Shown here piece after piece: positions 29,240 to 42,766 of a DNA stretch of 64,000 bases (position 1 is the stretch's first letter; each line of letters opens with the position of its first letter). A program made the position numbers and the translations under genes. The stretch is from Pseudomonas sp. URMO17WK12:I11. GTDB taxonomy: Bacteria > Pseudomonadota > Gammaproteobacteria > Pseudomonadales > Pseudomonadaceae. The notes beneath the pieces were generated by a model, which did not search any database, was not told where the DNA came from, and saw only the letters and a list, made by a program, of their open reading frames with translations. The stretch spans positions 1 through 64,000 of the forward strand of contig NZ_VEDF01000007.1 in NCBI RefSeq assembly GCF_007677725.1, given 5' to 3'.

Positions 29240-29673
29240 AGGGCTTGCTGCAACGGGTACGCAGCGCACGGGTGGAAGTCGCCGGTGAAGTCGTCGGCGC
29301 CATCGACCAGGGCCTGTTGGTGCTGGTCGCGGTCGAGCCTGGGGACACCCGCGAGCACGCCGACAAATTGCTGCACAAGCTGCTCAACTACCGGGTGTTC
29401 AGCGATGCTCAGGGCAAGATGAACCTGTCGCTCAAGGATGTCGCGGGCGGCTTGCTGCTGGTCTCGCAGTTCACCCTGGCCGCCGACACCCGCAGCGGCA
29501 TGCGCCCAAGCTTTTCCAGCGCAGCGCCACCGGCGCTGGGCGCCGAATTGTTCGACTATCTACTGGCCCAGGCGCAGGGCCAGCATGAGGTGGTTGCCAG
29601 CGGGCAGTTCGGCGCGGACATGCAGGTGCACCTGGTCAATGATGGCCCTGTGACATTCTTGTTACAAATATGA
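29236..29673 (+). CDS. dtd: D-aminoacyl-tRNA deacylase
   Basis: A 145-aa homodimeric enzyme that clears D-amino acids (and glycine mischarged on tRNA-Ala) from tRNAs. The two signature motifs are present: [20 protein letters not shown] at about residues 77-96, and the C-terminal VNDGPVTF (Gly-Pro motif). It overlaps pip by 4 nt. A strong terminator hairpin lies 7 nt beyond the stop. Confidence 0.96.
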   Translation: MKGLLQRVRSARVEVAGEVVGAIDQGLLVLVAVEPGDTREHADKLLHKLLNYRVFSDAQGKMNLSLKDVAGGLLLVSQFTLAADTRSGMRPSFSSAAPPALGAELFDYLLAQAQGQHEVVASGQFGADMQVHLVNDGPVTFLLQI

Positions 29674-29679
29674 GGTCGA

Positions 29680-29713
29680 AAAACCCCTTGTAAGTAGGAA
29701 AACAAGGGGTTTT
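29680..29713. terminator. Intrinsic terminator after pip-dtd
   Basis: AAAACCCCTTGT (29680-29691) pairs perfectly with ACAAGGGGTTTT (29702-29713) around a 10-nt loop. The T-run on the 3' arm makes it a good rho-independent terminator for dtd, and the A-run allows function on the other strand. Confidence 0.85.
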
Positions 29714-29936
29714 GTACGATAAATAGTTGGTCCAGCCTGATGCGTTGTAACGCGACCTGCTGGATAATCGCGCGCTGCGTGAGCCTGCATTCGCAGGTTC
29801 GTTTCACTCTGACTCGAGCACTACCAGGACCTGTTTGGGGAATCATTACGCCCTCATGGGGTCCGAACAGTGCTCGCCAACCCGGCATTTGTCGCTGGCC
29901 GTTGGTTTCATGATCTGTTTTCGGCGAGGGTTGCTC
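29714..29936 (+). other. opgGH leader region
   Basis: 223 bp from the dtd terminator to the opgG GTG start. An in-frame reading frame covers 29835 onward but has no signal-peptide character before the GTG, so I treat it as untranslated leader. The ribosome site GCGAGGG is at the 3' end. No promoter could be placed with certainty. Confidence 0.45.
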
Positions 29937-31665
29937 GTGATTGTTAGTCCCCAAAAAGCATCAAGAATCCCCGGCAGCGGGCTGCGCAAGGCCCTGATGG
30001 CCAGTGTGGCATTGCTCGGCCTGATGAGCGCGGGCCAGCTGTGGGCATTCAATCTTGACGATGTTGCAGCCAAGGCAAAGGATCTGGCCGGCCAAAAGTA
30101 CGAAGCACCGAAGAGCAATCTGCCGGCGGTGTTCCGCGACATGAAGTTCGCCGACTACCAGAAGATCCACTTCCTGCAGGAAAAGGCCGAGTGGGCCCAG
30201 GACAAGACCCCGTTCAAGCTGTCCTTCTATCACCAGGGCATGCACTTCGACACGCCGGTGAAAATCAACGAAGTGACCGCCACCAAGGTCGAGGAAATCA
30301 AGTACGACCCGAGCCGCTTCGAGTTCGGTGACGTGCCCCATGATCCGGAAACCACCAAGAACCTTGGCTACGCCGGCTTCCGCGTGTTGTATCCGATCAA
30401 CAAGGCCGACAAGCAGGACGAGATCATGACCCTGCTTGGCGCCAGCTATTTCCGCGTGGTCGGCAAGGGCCATGTGTACGGTTTGTCGGCCCGCGGCCTT
30501 GCCATCGACACGGCGTTGCCGTCGGGTGAAGAATTCCCGCGTTTCACCGAATTCTGGGTCGAGAAGCCCAAGCCAACCGACAAGCACCTGGTGATCTACG
30601 CCTTGCTTGACTCGCCACGTTCCACCGGTGCCTACAAGCTGATCCTGCGTCCGGGCAGCGACACGGTGGTGGATGTGCAATCGCGGGTGTTCCTGCGCGA
30701 GCAAGTCAGCCGCCTGGGCATCGCGCCGTTGACCAGCATGTTCCTGTTCGGCCCCAACCAGCCGTCCAAGGTGCTGAACTACCGTCCAGCGCTGCACGAC
30801 TCCGAAGGCCTGTCCATTCATGCGGGCAACGGCGAGTGGATCTGGCGTCCGCTGAACAACCCGAAACACCTGGCGGTCAGCAACTTCAGCGTGGAAAACC
30901 CCCGTGGCTTCGGCCTGATGCAGCGTCAGCGCGCCTTCAGCGACTTCGAAGACCTGGACGACAACTACCAGAAGCGTCCAAGCGCCTGGATCGAGCCGAA
31001 GGGCGACTGGGGTAAAGGCACCGTCGACCTGGTCGAGATTCCGACCGCCGATGAGACCAACGACAACATCGTGGCGTTCTGGAGCCCTGAGAAACTGCCT
31101 GAGCCTGGCAAGCCGTTCGAGTACGCCTACCGTCTGCACTGGACCATCAATGAGGCGCCATTCCAGGCCGCCGACCTGGGTTCGGTCAAGCAGACCCTGC
31201 GTTCGACCGGTGACGTCAAGCAGTCCAACCTGATTCGTCAGCCTGACGGCAGCGTTGCCTTCCTGGTCGACTTCGCCGGCCCAGCCCTGGCGGCGTTGCC
31301 GGAAGACACCGCCGTGCGTAGCCAGATCAGTGTCGGCGACAACGCCGAGGTGGTCGAGAACAACCTGCGCTATAACCCAGAAACCAAGGGCTGGCGCCTG
31401 ACCCTGCGGTTGAAGGTCAAGGAAGCCAACAAGTCGACTGAAATGCGCGCAGCCCTGGTGCGTGACGTGCCGGTCGAAGCTGCCAAGCCTGCCGCCGAGG
31501 CCAAGCAGGAAAAGGCTGCGGCCAAGCATGCCAAGCACGACAAGACCGCCAAGGCTCCTGCTACCGAGGCCGAACAACCTGCCGCCGATGCGGCGTCCAC
31601 CAACGGGGCCCCGGCCACCACTGAGCAAGTGCTGACCGAGACCTGGAGCTATCAGTTGCCTGCCG

Positions 31666-31673
<8 letters not shown>
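29937..31673 (+). CDS. opgG: Periplasmic glucan biosynthesis protein OpgG
   Basis: 578 aa from a GTG start ([13 protein letters not shown]). I choose this over upstream ATGs because GAGGG lies 7 nt before it and it places the signal peptide (about residues 14-37, ending GQLWA) at the N-terminus. OpgG acts in the periplasm in building osmoregulated periplasmic glucans made by OpgH. Conserved stretches are [18 protein letters not shown] and [13 protein letters not shown]. Residues about 513-561 are an Ala/Lys/Glu-rich low-complexity insert before the C-terminal TETWSYQLP, making it longer than the E. coli protein. The gene overlaps opgH by 8 nt. Confidence 0.94.
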
Positions 31674-34239
<2,566 letters not shown>

Positions 34240-34249
34240 TCGACCCTAG

Positions 34250-34305
34250 GGCCGCTGCTACAGGGATATGTACTGCCTTGTAGCAGCGGCCTTGCGTCGG
34301 GAACT
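34250..34305. repeat. REP element after opgH
   Basis: GGCCGCTGCTACA (34250-34262) and TGTAGCAGCGGCC (34279-34291) form a perfect 13-bp inverted repeat, followed by TTGCGTCGGGAAC. This is the common P. putida REP arrangement. It probably doubles as a transcription end for opgGH. The remaining sequence to 34483 holds the promoter of the ABC transporter. Confidence 0.8.
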
Positions 34306-34483
34306 CAGGGTCGAACCCTCGCCAGCAATGTCCCCGCATGATGGATTTTGGCCAACAAAGTCCCCCCCGGCTCTAGGTCCCCGGGCCGCCATGCGTTAGC
34401 ATCCCTCTCCGATACGACGCATCGGCCGGTACGGTCGTGCCAACACAATAAGATTCGCTCTTTTCTTGCTAGGGGACTTGGTG

Positions 34484-35284
34484 ATGATCAAGAAATACCT
34501 TTCGCGGCTGCTGGTCGGTGTCACCGCCCTGGTCGCCGTGACTGCGGCGCAGGCTGGCGCCATCGATGAGGCGGTCAAGCGCGGCACCTTGCGGGTCGGC
34601 ATGGACCCCACCTACATGCCGTTCCAGATGACCAACAAGCGCGGCGAGATCATCGGCTTCGAAGTCGACATCCTCAAAGCCATGGCCAAGTCCATGGGCG
34701 TCAAGTTCGAGGCGGTATCCACGGCGTATGACGGCATCATCCCAGCCCTGCTGACCGACAAGTTCGACATCATCGGCAGCGGCATGACCTTGACCCAGGA
34801 ACGTAACCTGCGCCTGAACTTCAGCGAACCGTTCATCGTGGTCGGCCAGACCCTGCTGATCCGCAAGGAGCTGGCGGGCGAGATCAAGACCTACAAAGAC
34901 CTGAACAACGAGAAGTACCGCCTGACCTCCAAGCTCGGCACCACCGGTGAGATGGTCGCCAAGAAGTTGATCGGCAAGGCCAAGTATCATGGCTACGACA
35001 ACGAGCAGGAAGCGGTGATGGACGTGGTCAACGGCAAGGCCGATGCTTTTGTCTATGATGCCCCCTACAACGTGGTAGCGGTCGAGAAGGCCGGTGCCGG
35101 CAAGCTGGCGTTCCTCGAAGAGCCCTTCACCTACGAACCGCTGGCCTTCGGTCTGAAGAAAGGCGATTACGACAGCATCAACTTCATCAACAATTTCCTG
35201 CACCAGATCAAGCATGACGGGACCTACGATCGTATTCACGACAAGTGGTTCAAGAACAAAGACTGGCTCAAAGAAATGGAATAA
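34484..35284 (+). CDS. Polar amino-acid ABC transporter, periplasmic binding protein
   Basis: A 266-aa SBP family-3 protein with a signal peptide of about 24 residues ending AAQAGA. The lobe signature GTLRVGMDPTYMPFQMTNKR and the hinge stretch GTTGEMVAKKLIGKAKYHGY are typical. The ATG at 34484 is supported by AGGGGAC 6 nt upstream; a GTG one codon earlier is possible. The permease and ATPase follow. The exact amino acid is not evident from sequence; the family takes polar or basic amino acids. A long hairpin after the stop may protect this mRNA segment. Confidence 0.93.
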   Translation: MIKKYLSRLLVGVTALVAVTAAQAGAIDEAVKRGTLRVGMDPTYMPFQMTNKRGEIIGFEVDILKAMAKSMGVKFEAVSTAYDGIIPALLTDKFDIIGSGMTLTQERNLRLNFSEPFIVVGQTLLIRKELAGEIKTYKDLNNEKYRLTSKLGTTGEMVAKKLIGKAKYHGYDNEQEAVMDVVNGKADAFVYDAPYNVVAVEKAGAGKLAFLEEPFTYEPLAFGLKKGDYDSINFINNFLHQIKHDGTYDRIHDKWFKNKDWLKEME

Positions 35285-35295
35285 AAGGCAGCTCC

Positions 35296-35374
35296 AAGCC
35301 GCAAGCTGCAAGCCACCTGCAACGGCGGACCGGTAACGGTTGCGCTTTGGCGGATGGCTTGTAGCTTGCGGCTT
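35296..35374 (+). promoter_or_regulatory. 20-bp near-perfect intergenic hairpin between binding-protein and permease genes
   Basis: AAGCCGCAAGCTGCAAGCCA (35296-35315) pairs with TGGCTTGTAGCTTGCGGCTT (35355-35374); the single change leaves a G-U pair in RNA. The 39-nt interior can pair further (GCAAC with GTTGC). Such hairpins typically stabilise or terminate part of the message so that the binding protein is made in excess over the membrane parts. Confidence 0.75.
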
Positions 35375-35395
35375 GCCGCTTTCTGGAGTTACCCC

Positions 35396-36358
35396 GTGAT
35401 CAAACACAACAAAGCCCAGTGGCCCTGGCATGGCTTGACGGCGCTGGTCCTGGTGGGCCTGGCGGTCAGCCTGTACATGGCTACCTCGATGATTTCCTAC
35501 GAGTGGCGCTGGAACCGCGTTCCCCAGTATTTCGCCTACAAGGCCGAAGAAGTGCAACGCGCTGCCAACTATGGCAGCGTGCAGGAGATCGTGGTGTCTG
35601 GTGATACCGCGCAGGTCACGCTCAAGGATGAAAACGGCGAGCAACAGGTGCTCGAGGTGGCGGCGGACAGCCTGCAACTGAGCCGTGGCGATGACGTCTC
35701 CGAGGGCGACCAGATCGGTGTGACCCGACACTGGGCGGCGGGGCCGTTGGCCTGGGGGCTATGGACCACGCTGTGGATTTCGGTGGTTTCCGGCGCGCTG
35801 GGGCTGGTAATCGGCCTGTTCGCCGGGTTGTGCAGGTTGTCCGGTAACCCGACCTTGCGCGACCTGTCGACGGTATATGTCGAACTGGTACGCGGCACGC
35901 CGCTGCTGGTGCAGATCTTCATCTTCTACTTCTTCATCGGCACGGTGCTCAACCTTTCGCGCGAGTTTGCCGGGGTGGCTGCGCTGGCCTTGTTCACGGG
36001 CGCCTATGTGGCAGAAATCGTCCGTGCAGGGGTACAGTCGATCGCCAAGGGGCAGAACGAAGCGGCTCGCTCGCTGGGCCTCAATGCGGGCCAGTCGATG
36101 CGCCATGTGATCCTGCCGCAAGCGTTCAAGCGTGTGCTGCCACCGCTGGCCGGTCAGTTCATCAGCCTGGTCAAGGACACCTCGCTGGTGTCGGTGATCG
36201 CCATCACCGAGCTGACCAAAAGTGGTCGCGAGGCCATTACCACATCGTTTTCGACGTTCGAGATCTGGTTCTGCGTGGCAGGCCTGTATCTGCTGATCAA
36301 CCTGCCGCTGTCGCATATCGCCAGTCGGCTCGAGCGGAGGCTTGCGCAAAGTGATTGA
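35396..36358 (+). CDS. Polar amino-acid ABC transporter permease with an extra periplasmic insert
   Basis: 320 aa from a GTG start with CTGGAG upstream. The C-terminal two-thirds is a HisM-type permease; the EAA loop is visible as [20 protein letters not shown]. Unusually, transmembrane helix 1 (about 12-33) is followed by a hydrophilic segment of about 80 residues (35-112), rich in beta-type sequence such as [20 protein letters not shown], before helix 2 (about 117-140). Typical family members of about 220-250 aa lack it. The gene overlaps the ATPase gene by 8 nt. Confidence 0.9.
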   Translation: MIKHNKAQWPWHGLTALVLVGLAVSLYMATSMISYEWRWNRVPQYFAYKAEEVQRAANYGSVQEIVVSGDTAQVTLKDENGEQQVLEVAADSLQLSRGDDVSEGDQIGVTRHWAAGPLAWGLWTTLWISVVSGALGLVIGLFAGLCRLSGNPTLRDLSTVYVELVRGTPLLVQIFIFYFFIGTVLNLSREFAGVAALALFTGAYVAEIVRAGVQSIAKGQNEAARSLGLNAGQSMRHVILPQAFKRVLPPLAGQFISLVKDTSLVSVIAITELTKSGREAITTSFSTFEIWFCVAGLYLLINLPLSHIASRLERRLAQSD

Positions 36359-37085
36359 AGTCCGGGATCTGCTCAAAGTCTTCGACACCCGCGGGCAGGT
36401 GGTGCGCGCTGTGGATAACGTCACCACCCAGGTGGCCAAGGGCGAAGTGGTGGTGGTACTCGGCCCGTCCGGCTCGGGCAAGTCGACCTTCCTGCGCTGC
36501 CTCAATGGCCTGGAGCATTTCGATCAGGGCCACGTGGCCATCAACGGTTTGCAGCTGGCCGATGCCAAGACCGACATCAATGCCTACCGCCGCGAGGTGG
36601 GCATGGTATTCCAGCACTTCAACCTGTTCCCGCACATGACCGTGCTGGAAAACCTGTGCCTGGCGCAGAAAGTGGTGCGCAAGCGCAACAAGGCCGAGCG
36701 CGAGGCCAAGGCGCGTGCGTTGCTGGCAAAAGTCGGCATCGCCGAGAAAGCCAACGAATACCCTTCGCGTCTTTCCGGAGGCCAGCAGCAGCGTGTGGCG
36801 ATCGCCCGAGCCCTGGCGATGGAACCCAAGGTCATGCTGTTCGACGAACCCACCTCGGCGCTCGACCCGGAAATGGTCGGTGAGGTGCTGGATGTGATGA
36901 AGACCTTGGCCCAGGAAGGCATGACCATGGTCTGCGTCACCCACGAGATGGGCTTTGCCCGCGAAGTGGCCGATCGGGTGTTGTTCTTCGATCACGGCAA
37001 GTTGCTGGAAGACTCGCCCCCCGCGCAATTCTTCGCCGCACCCAAGGACCCCCGCGCCCAAGCGTTCCTGCGCCAGGTGCTATAG
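36351..37085 (+). CDS. Polar amino-acid ABC transporter ATPase
   Basis: 244 aa from the GTG at 36351. A TTG at 36342 is in frame but only 1 nt from the CGGAGG ribosome site, whereas the GTG is spaced 10 nt. Walker A is GPSGSGKST, the signature [15 protein letters not shown], and Walker [14 protein letters not shown], followed by the switch His in CVTHEMGFA. It completes the three-gene uptake system (binding protein, permease, ATPase). Confidence 0.95.
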   Translation: MIEVRDLLKVFDTRGQVVRAVDNVTTQVAKGEVVVVLGPSGSGKSTFLRCLNGLEHFDQGHVAINGLQLADAKTDINAYRREVGMVFQHFNLFPHMTVLENLCLAQKVVRKRNKAEREAKARALLAKVGIAEKANEYPSRLSGGQQQRVAIARALAMEPKVMLFDEPTSALDPEMVGEVLDVMKTLAQEGMTMVCVTHEMGFAREVADRVLFFDHGKLLEDSPPAQFFAAPKDPRAQAFLRQVL

Positions 37086-37101
37086 CGGCGCCCAGGCAAT
37101 G

Positions 37102-37121
37102 GGGCGAGGGTACACTCGCCC
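37102..37121. terminator. Hairpin between convergent ABC and chemoreceptor genes
   Basis: GGGCGAG (37102-37108) pairs with CTCGCCC (37115-37121) in the 51-bp gap between two convergent genes. There is no T-tract, so termination is probable but not certain. Confidence 0.5.
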
Positions 37122-37136
37122 TGCTGCACACCTGGG

Positions 37137-39077
37137 TCAAAGGTTGAAGCGCCCGACCATCCCGCGCAATTGCTGACCCAAGTGCTCCAGTTCGCCGCTG
37201 GAGTGCGCTGTCTGTTCACTCGCCGCACTGGTCTGGTCCGACACGTCACGGACACTGATCACGCTGCGGTTGATCTGCTCGGCGACCACGCTCTGCTGCT
37301 CGCTGGCCGTGGCGATCTGCTGGTTCATGCCCTGGATGCTCGACACCGTATCGGTGATCTGGCTCAGCGCATCGCCGGCCTTGCGGCTCAATTCGACGCT
37401 CTGCTCGGTCAGGTTCTTGCTGCTGTCGAGCAGGCGCGTTACCTCGTCGGTACCGCTGTGCAAACTGTCGATCAGCTGGCCGATTTCTTCGGTGGCCGAT
37501 GAAGTGCGTTGGGCCAGCCCCCGTACTTCATCGGCCACCACCGCGAAGCCGCGGCCCGCTTCACCGGCGCGCGCCGCCTCGATCGCGGCGTTGAGGGCCA
37601 GCAGATTGGTCTGCTCGGATACCGACTTGATCACATCCAGGATGCTGCCGATGCGCTGGCTTTCACCGGCGAGGTGCTGCATGGCCGCCAGGCAGTGGTC
37701 CATCTGCCCGGCCAATTGCTCGATACGGCCGATCGCTTCGCCCACCACCTGGTCACCAAGCTGCGCCTGGCTATCGGCAGTAGTAGCGGCGAACGAGGCT
37801 TGTTCGGCGTTCTGCGCCACTTCCTGGACGGTGGCGCTCATCTGGTTCATGGCCGTGGCGACCTGGTCGGTTTCCTCGCGCTGCTGGTTGATGCGCAGCT
37901 TGGTGTCCTCGCTGTTGGCTGCAAGCTGCGAGGCCGCCTGCGACAGTTGGCCCACGCCATGATCGATCCCGCCGATCAGCTCGCGCAGGCTCAGGGTCAT
38001 TTCCCGCATGCTGGACTGCAGCTGGCCCATTTCGTCATGCCGATGCACTTCATCGACCTGGCTCAGGTCGCCCTTGGCGATGCGCGCAGCTTGTGCAAGG
38101 GTCTGGCGCAGCGGCTGCGTGATCTGCTGGGTGATCAACCAGGCCGCGATCACCCCGACCAGCAGGGCAAGCAGGGCGACTGTGGTCAGCAACGAGCGCG
38201 CCGCTACCGCTTCGCTATCGCGCTGTTCGACTTTACGCTCGCCCAATTGCAGGGTCAGGGTGTTGAGCCGATCGCCGATGCCTTCCATCTCGATCTGCAA
38301 TTGCTCGGCACGTACCGCGACCCGCCGGTATTGCTCGAGACTGGCGCGATACTTGGCCAGCTCGACGCCGGGCTGCTCTGTCAGGGCGCGTGACAAGCCC
38401 AGCCCGGCCAGGCCCTTGAGCATCTGGCCAAGGCTGGCATCGGCGGCGTCCAGGGCCGCATCACCGACCTTGGCGAATGACTCGACGGGCTCGAAGCTGT
38501 AGGCCGGCATCTGGCTCTGCTGGCTGGCAGCGTCAACATGGCGGCTGAGCGAATCCATCATCCCAAGCACATTGCCTTGGGCATCGGCGGGCATTTTCAG
38601 CAACGCTTGGGTTTGCAGGTCGTCGATGACCTTCACCAGCTTCTGCGCCTGGGCCAGCATCGTGTCGCGCAGGGCGCTGCGGTTGGCCACGACTTTCTGC
38701 AGTTCAACGAAGTCTTCGCGCAGCCGCTCGACCAGTTCCAGGTTGGCGGTGATGGCCTTGCGCGACTCCTCGACCGTGGAGCGCTGCTGCATCATGCTCA
38801 GCATGCTGTCCAACTGGCCGATGATTTTCTGGATGCGCGCTTTGCTGACGTCATCGCCCAATACCCGAAAGGTGATGCGTTCTGCGCGCATGTCCTTGAC
38901 GAAGTCGGTGAGCTGGCCAATCTCGCTGAGCTGTTCGGAGCGGATGATGGCGTCATCCAGGGCCCGCCAGCCGCTGATGGTGGTGGCCAGGGTGAGCACC
39001 AGCACGATGGCGAAGCCCAAGGCGAGCTTGAGGGCCACGCCGACATTGCCGAGCCTGCGGTTGAGGTAGCTGAACAT
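37137..39077 (-). CDS. Methyl-accepting chemotaxis protein, HBM-type sensor
   Basis: 646 aa from the ATG at 39077 ([17 protein letters not shown]), preceded by GGAG. Transmembrane helix 1 (about 15-35) leads into an all-helical periplasmic domain of about 240 residues with the HBM look of McpS/McpQ receptors. TM2 (about 285-305), HAMP and the signalling tip [16 protein letters not shown] follow. HBM receptors in P. putida sense TCA intermediates such as malate, succinate or citrate. It lies head-to-tail with a paralogous receptor at 39254; both sit beside an amino-acid transporter. Confidence 0.88.
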   Translation of the reverse strand: MFSYLNRRLGNVGVALKLALGFAIVLVLTLATTISGWRALDDAIIRSEQLSEIGQLTDFVKDMRAERITFRVLGDDVSKARIQKIIGQLDSMLSMMQQRSTVEESRKAITANLELVERLREDFVELQKVVANRSALRDTMLAQAQKLVKVIDDLQTQALLKMPADAQGNVLGMMDSLSRHVDAASQQSQMPAYSFEPVESFAKVGDAALDAADASLGQMLKGLAGLGLSRALTEQPGVELAKYRASLEQYRRVAVRAEQLQIEMEGIGDRLNTLTLQLGERKVEQRDSEAVAARSLLTTVALLALLVGVIAAWLITQQITQPLRQTLAQAARIAKGDLSQVDEVHRHDEMGQLQSSMREMTLSLRELIGGIDHGVGQLSQAASQLAANSEDTKLRINQQREETDQVATAMNQMSATVQEVAQNAEQASFAATTADSQAQLGDQVVGEAIGRIEQLAGQMDHCLAAMQHLAGESQRIGSILDVIKSVSEQTNLLALNAAIEAARAGEAGRGFAVVADEVRGLAQRTSSATEEIGQLIDSLHSGTDEVTRLLDSSKNLTEQSVELSRKAGDALSQITDTVSSIQGMNQQIATASEQQSVVAEQINRSVISVRDVSDQTSAASEQTAHSSGELEHLGQQLRGMVGRFNL

Positions 39078-39253
39078 GGTGTGTCTCCGTCCATATGAAA
39101 AGGATGAAGTGCTGGCACATGGCCGGCAGTCCATCCCGTGTCATCGGCGCAGAGACTGTAGGACTTGACCTGATAATCAGGTAGGACGCTTCCCAAGCGG
39201 CTGTAGGAAAAGTTACCCGGCGACAGCGGCCACCGGGCGCGGGCCGTCCCGCT

Positions 39254-41170
39254 TCAGAGCCTGAAGCGCCCGACCAGGCCTTGCAGGTGCGTCCCCAAGC
39301 GTGCCAGTTCGACGCTTGAGCTGGCGGTTTCTTCACTCGCGGCCGAGGTCTGGTCGGAAATGTCACGCACGTTCATCACGCTGCGATTGATTTCCTCGGC
39401 GGTGGCGCTCTGTTGCTCTGCCGCAGTGGCTATCTGCTGGTTCATCGCCTGGATGGACGATACCGTGTGGGTGATCGTCTCAAGCGAGGAGCCGGCGCGC
39501 CGGGTCAGCTCGACGCTGCTGTCGGTCAACTGGCGGCTGGCGTCCATGACGCTGGCTACCCGCTGGGTGCCACTTTGCAGGCCGGCAATCAACTCTTCGA
39601 TTTCTTCGGTGGATTGCTGGGTGCGCTGGGCCAGGCTGCGCACCTCATCGGCGACCACGGCGAAACCACGCCCGGCCTCTCCGGCGCGCGCTGCTTCGAT
39701 CGCTGCGTTGAGGGCCAGCAGGTTGGTCTGCTGGGCCACCGACTTGATGACATCCAGCACGCTGCCGATCTTGTCGCTTTCCGCCTTGAGCTGATTCATC
39801 GCCTCACTGGAGTTGACCACTTCGCTGGCCAGGCGCTCGATCTGGTTGACCACTTCGCTGACCACCCGATCACCTTCACGGGCCTGCTGGTCGGCCATCG
39901 CTGCGGCCTCGGAAGCTTGTTCGGCGTTGCGCGCCACTTCATGCACGGTAGCGGCCATCTCGTTCATGGCGGTGGCGACCTGATCGGTCTCGACCTTCTG
40001 ATTGTTGACCCCGGCGCTGGTCTGCTCGGTGACGGCCGACAGCTGCTCGGCAGCACTGGCGATCTGGGTTACGCCGTCACCAATGCCGCCGATCAGCTCG
40101 CGCAAGCCCTGGGTCATGCGCTGCATGCTCGCTTGCAACTGGCCCAGCTCGTCACGACGGTTGGTTGGCAGGTCCTGGCGCAGGTCGCCGTTGGCCACGC
40201 GTTCGGCAGCGGCAAGGGTCTGGCGCAGCGGGACGATGATCTGCCGGGTGATGATCCAGGCCGCCAGCAGGCCCAGCGCCAGCGCCAGGGCAGTGGCACT
40301 GCCGAGCAAGACCTTGGCTTGGCGGGTGCCGGCATCGCGGACTTCGGTCTGCGAAACGGTCATCGCTTCACTGGTCTGCAACAATACCGAACCTTGCTCA
40401 GCCATCTGCTGCAGGGCCTGTTCGCTGGCGCTCTGGGCGTTGCCGAACTGGGTCACGGCATCGCGGTAGGCTGCCAGTGCATTGGCTGAATCATCCAGAC
40501 TGGCCGCGTACTCGGCCGGTAGCCGCGCTGGCAGCGCTTTCAAGTCGGCCAGGGCCTGATCGATGGCCTGTAGGGCGGTCTGCTGGTAATCGGCATTACC
40601 GCTGTAGGTGTAGCCGCGGACCTGGAAGCGCGCTTGTTGCACCAGGCTACTGACCGCTACGGCAGCCTGATACTGACTGATGTCGCCGCCTTGCAACAGC
40701 CGCTGCTGCACACGGGCGATCAACTCAGCGGCCTTGTCGGCGCTGTCGCCCAGCACGCCGCGCGCGGCATCGCGGCGCTGGCCTGCCTGCTTGATGTCGT
40801 TGAACGCTTGGCGGTATTTGCCCACGGCGACCTGCTGTTGCTGCAGGCGCTGGCGATCGGTCGGCTGCTCGATCTGCTCGAGCATCTTGGTGATCTGCCG
40901 CTCCAGGTTGGCTAATGACTTGTCCAGCTCACCGAGTGCGGCTTCGTTGCGGTCGCGCTGATACTGCTGGCGGGCGATGCGCAGCTCCTGGGTGTATTGG
41001 TGGATCACCGAGATGTTGCCCAGCTTGTCGCCGCGCGCGGTCACGCCATTGAGGCCTTGCCAACCGGTGAAGGTAATGGCCAGCGTGAGCAGTAGTACCA
41101 GGCCAAAGCCCAGGCCAAGCTTGCGATTGACGCTAGTGTTGCCTAGCGATTGGGTTAACCACTGATACAT
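39254..41170 (-). CDS. Methyl-accepting chemotaxis protein, HBM-type sensor (McpQ-like by position)
   Basis: A 638-aa chemoreceptor starting [20 protein letters not shown], with TM1 at about 20-40, a helical periplasmic HBM-type domain to about 275, TM2 at about 280-300, HAMP, and the methylation and tip region [16 protein letters not shown]. Adjacency to rsmE-tatCBA recalls the position of the citrate receptor McpQ in P. putida KT2440 (from memory), so that identity is plausible but needs a ligand-domain alignment. It is separated from the paralog downstream by 176 bp, so it may have its own promoter. Confidence 0.87.
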   Translation of the reverse strand: MYQWLTQSLGNTSVNRKLGLGFGLVLLLTLAITFTGWQGLNGVTARGDKLGNISVIHQYTQELRIARQQYQRDRNEAALGELDKSLANLERQITKMLEQIEQPTDRQRLQQQQVAVGKYRQAFNDIKQAGQRRDAARGVLGDSADKAAELIARVQQRLLQGGDISQYQAAVAVSSLVQQARFQVRGYTYSGNADYQQTALQAIDQALADLKALPARLPAEYAASLDDSANALAAYRDAVTQFGNAQSASEQALQQMAEQGSVLLQTSEAMTVSQTEVRDAGTRQAKVLLGSATALALALGLLAAWIITRQIIVPLRQTLAAAERVANGDLRQDLPTNRRDELGQLQASMQRMTQGLRELIGGIGDGVTQIASAAEQLSAVTEQTSAGVNNQKVETDQVATAMNEMAATVHEVARNAEQASEAAAMADQQAREGDRVVSEVVNQIERLASEVVNSSEAMNQLKAESDKIGSVLDVIKSVAQQTNLLALNAAIEAARAGEAGRGFAVVADEVRSLAQRTQQSTEEIEELIAGLQSGTQRVASVMDASRQLTDSSVELTRRAGSSLETITHTVSSIQAMNQQIATAAEQQSATAEEINRSVMNVRDISDQTSAASEETASSSVELARLGTHLQGLVGRFRL

Positions 41171-41270
41171 GTTCTATCCCCCGGCAGTGTGGCAGCACGG
41201 ATTATTGTTGTGTTGCCAACAACATCGGCCAGGGGGATGGAAACTTGATAGGGAAAAGTTGACCTTTACG

Positions 41271-41978
41271 TCAGAAAATTCTCGAGAGCAGGGCAGTGAC
41301 GGCGGTTTCCACCCGCAGGATACGCTCGCCCAACTGCACCGGAGTCAGGCCGGCTTTGCCGAGCAGCTCCACTTCATACGGGATCCAGCCGCCTTCCGGG
41401 CCGATCGCCAGGGTAACCGCACCCTCGACCGCACGCGGGCAGGGCGGATACGAACCGGGGTGGCCGACCAGGCCCAGGGTGCCTGCGGCGATGGCCGGTA
41501 GACGGTCTTCGACGAACGGCTTGAAGCGCTTCTCGATGATCACCTCGGGCAGCACCGTATCGCGCGCCTGTTCCAAGCCTAGGATGAGGTTTTCGCAAAT
41601 GCTCTCAGCGTGCAGGAACGGCGTTTGCCAGAAGCTCTTCTCGACTTTGTAGCTGTTGACCAGGATGAGCCGTTCGACACCCAGGGTGGCGACGGTCTGG
41701 AACAGCCGGCGCAGCATCTTCGGGCGCGGCACGGCCAGGATCAGGGTCAGCGGCAGCTTGGCCGGAGGCGCCTGGTCGAACGTCACCTGCAACTCGGCTT
41801 CATGGGCCTGCAAGCGCGTGACCACGGCACTGCCCATCAGGCCGCCGAGGCGACCAACGCGCAGGGTATCGCCCACCGCCACGCGGTGAATGTCTTGCAT
41901 GTGGGTGAAGCGCCGGTCAGCCAGCACCACGCGGTCGGCCGCGATGAAGTCGGCCTCTTCGAGCAGTAGCAGGTTCAC
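41271..41978 (-). CDS. rsmE: 16S rRNA m3U1498 methyltransferase
   Basis: A 235-aa SPOUT-class methyltransferase that modifies U1498 of 16S rRNA using SAM. The knot region shows [20 protein letters not shown] and [16 protein letters not shown], and the N-terminal PUA-like part shows [19 protein letters not shown]. The start is a GTG at 41978 that overlaps the tatC stop by 4 nt (GTGA), so it is the last gene of the tat unit. Confidence 0.94.
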   Translation of the reverse strand: MNLLLLEEADFIAADRVVLADRRFTHMQDIHRVAVGDTLRVGRLGGLMGSAVVTRLQAHEAELQVTFDQAPPAKLPLTLILAVPRPKMLRRLFQTVATLGVERLILVNSYKVEKSFWQTPFLHAESICENLILGLEQARDTVLPEVIIEKRFKPFVEDRLPAIAAGTLGLVGHPGSYPPCPRAVEGAVTLAIGPEGGWIPYEVELLGKAGLTPVQLGERILRVETAVTALLSRIF

Positions 41979-42766
41979 GGCTGGGTCGCAGGCGGTTGGT
42001 CGTTGTGGTCGTCGCTCACTTCATCTTCGGCCTGGCCACGTTTGCGGATCAGGCTGCCACACAGCACGCCGACTTCGAACAGCAGCCACATGGGCACGGC
42101 GAGCAGGGTCTGCGAGAAAATGTCTGGCGGCGTCAGGATCATGCCGACCACGAAGCAGCCGATGATCACGTAAGGGCGAGCCTTTTTCAGGTACTTCACA
42201 TCGACCACGCCGATCCACACCAGCAGCACCACCGCCACCGGTATCTCGAAGGCGACGCCGAAGGCGAAGAACAGGGTCATGACGAAGTCGAGGTAGCTGG
42301 CGATGTCGGTCATCATCTCCACGCCGGCTGGGGTGGCGGCGGCGAAGAAGCTGAACATCAGTGGAAACACCAGGAAGTAGGCGAATGCCATGCCGGCATA
42401 GAACAGCAGGATGCTCGACACCAGCAGCGGAATGGCGATGCGCTTTTCATGGCGATACAGCCCCGGGGCGATGAAGCCCCAGATCTGCTGAAGAATGAAC
42501 GGAATCGCCAGGAACAGCGAGACGATCATGGTCAGCTTGAATGGCGTCAGGAACGGCGAGGCCACATCGGTGGCGATCATCGTGGCATTGGCCGGCAGGT
42601 GATCGCGCAGCGGTGCGGAAACCAGCGTGTAGATCTGCTGGGCGAAAGAGAACAGCCCGGCGAAGATCAGGAAAATGACTGCCACGCAGCGCAGCAGACG
42701 GGTTCGCAGTTCGGTCAGGTGCGAGACCAGCGGCATCGGCTGGTCGTGTTCCGGATTTTCGCTCAT
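41975..42766 (-). CDS. tatC: Sec-independent translocase subunit TatC
   Basis: A 263-aa six-helix inner-membrane protein, the twin-arginine signal receptor. Conserved stretches are the N-terminal [15 protein letters not shown], the periplasmic loop FLTPFKL, and [20 protein letters not shown]. It overlaps tatB and rsmE by 4 nt each. It pulls folded proteins across the membrane together with TatA and TatB. Confidence 0.96.
   Translation of the reverse strand: MSENPEHDQPMPLVSHLTELRTRLLRCVAVIFLIFAGLFSFAQQIYTLVSAPLRDHLPANATMIATDVASPFLTPFKLTMIVSLFLAIPFILQQIWGFIAPGLYRHEKRIAIPLLVSSILLFYAGMAFAYFLVFPLMFSFFAAATPAGVEMMTDIASYLDFVMTLFFAFGVAFEIPVAVVLLVWIGVVDVKYLKKARPYVIIGCFVVGMILTPPDIFSQTLLAVPMWLLFEVGVLCGSLIRKRGQAEDEVSDDHNDQPPATQP

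Noticed and set aside
28121..29269. Upstream in-frame extension of the NEL-less LRR gene (to 29269)
   Set aside because: It would overlap pip and dtd on the other strand, while the ATG at 28120 matches the paralog start and has a hairpin and ribosome site.
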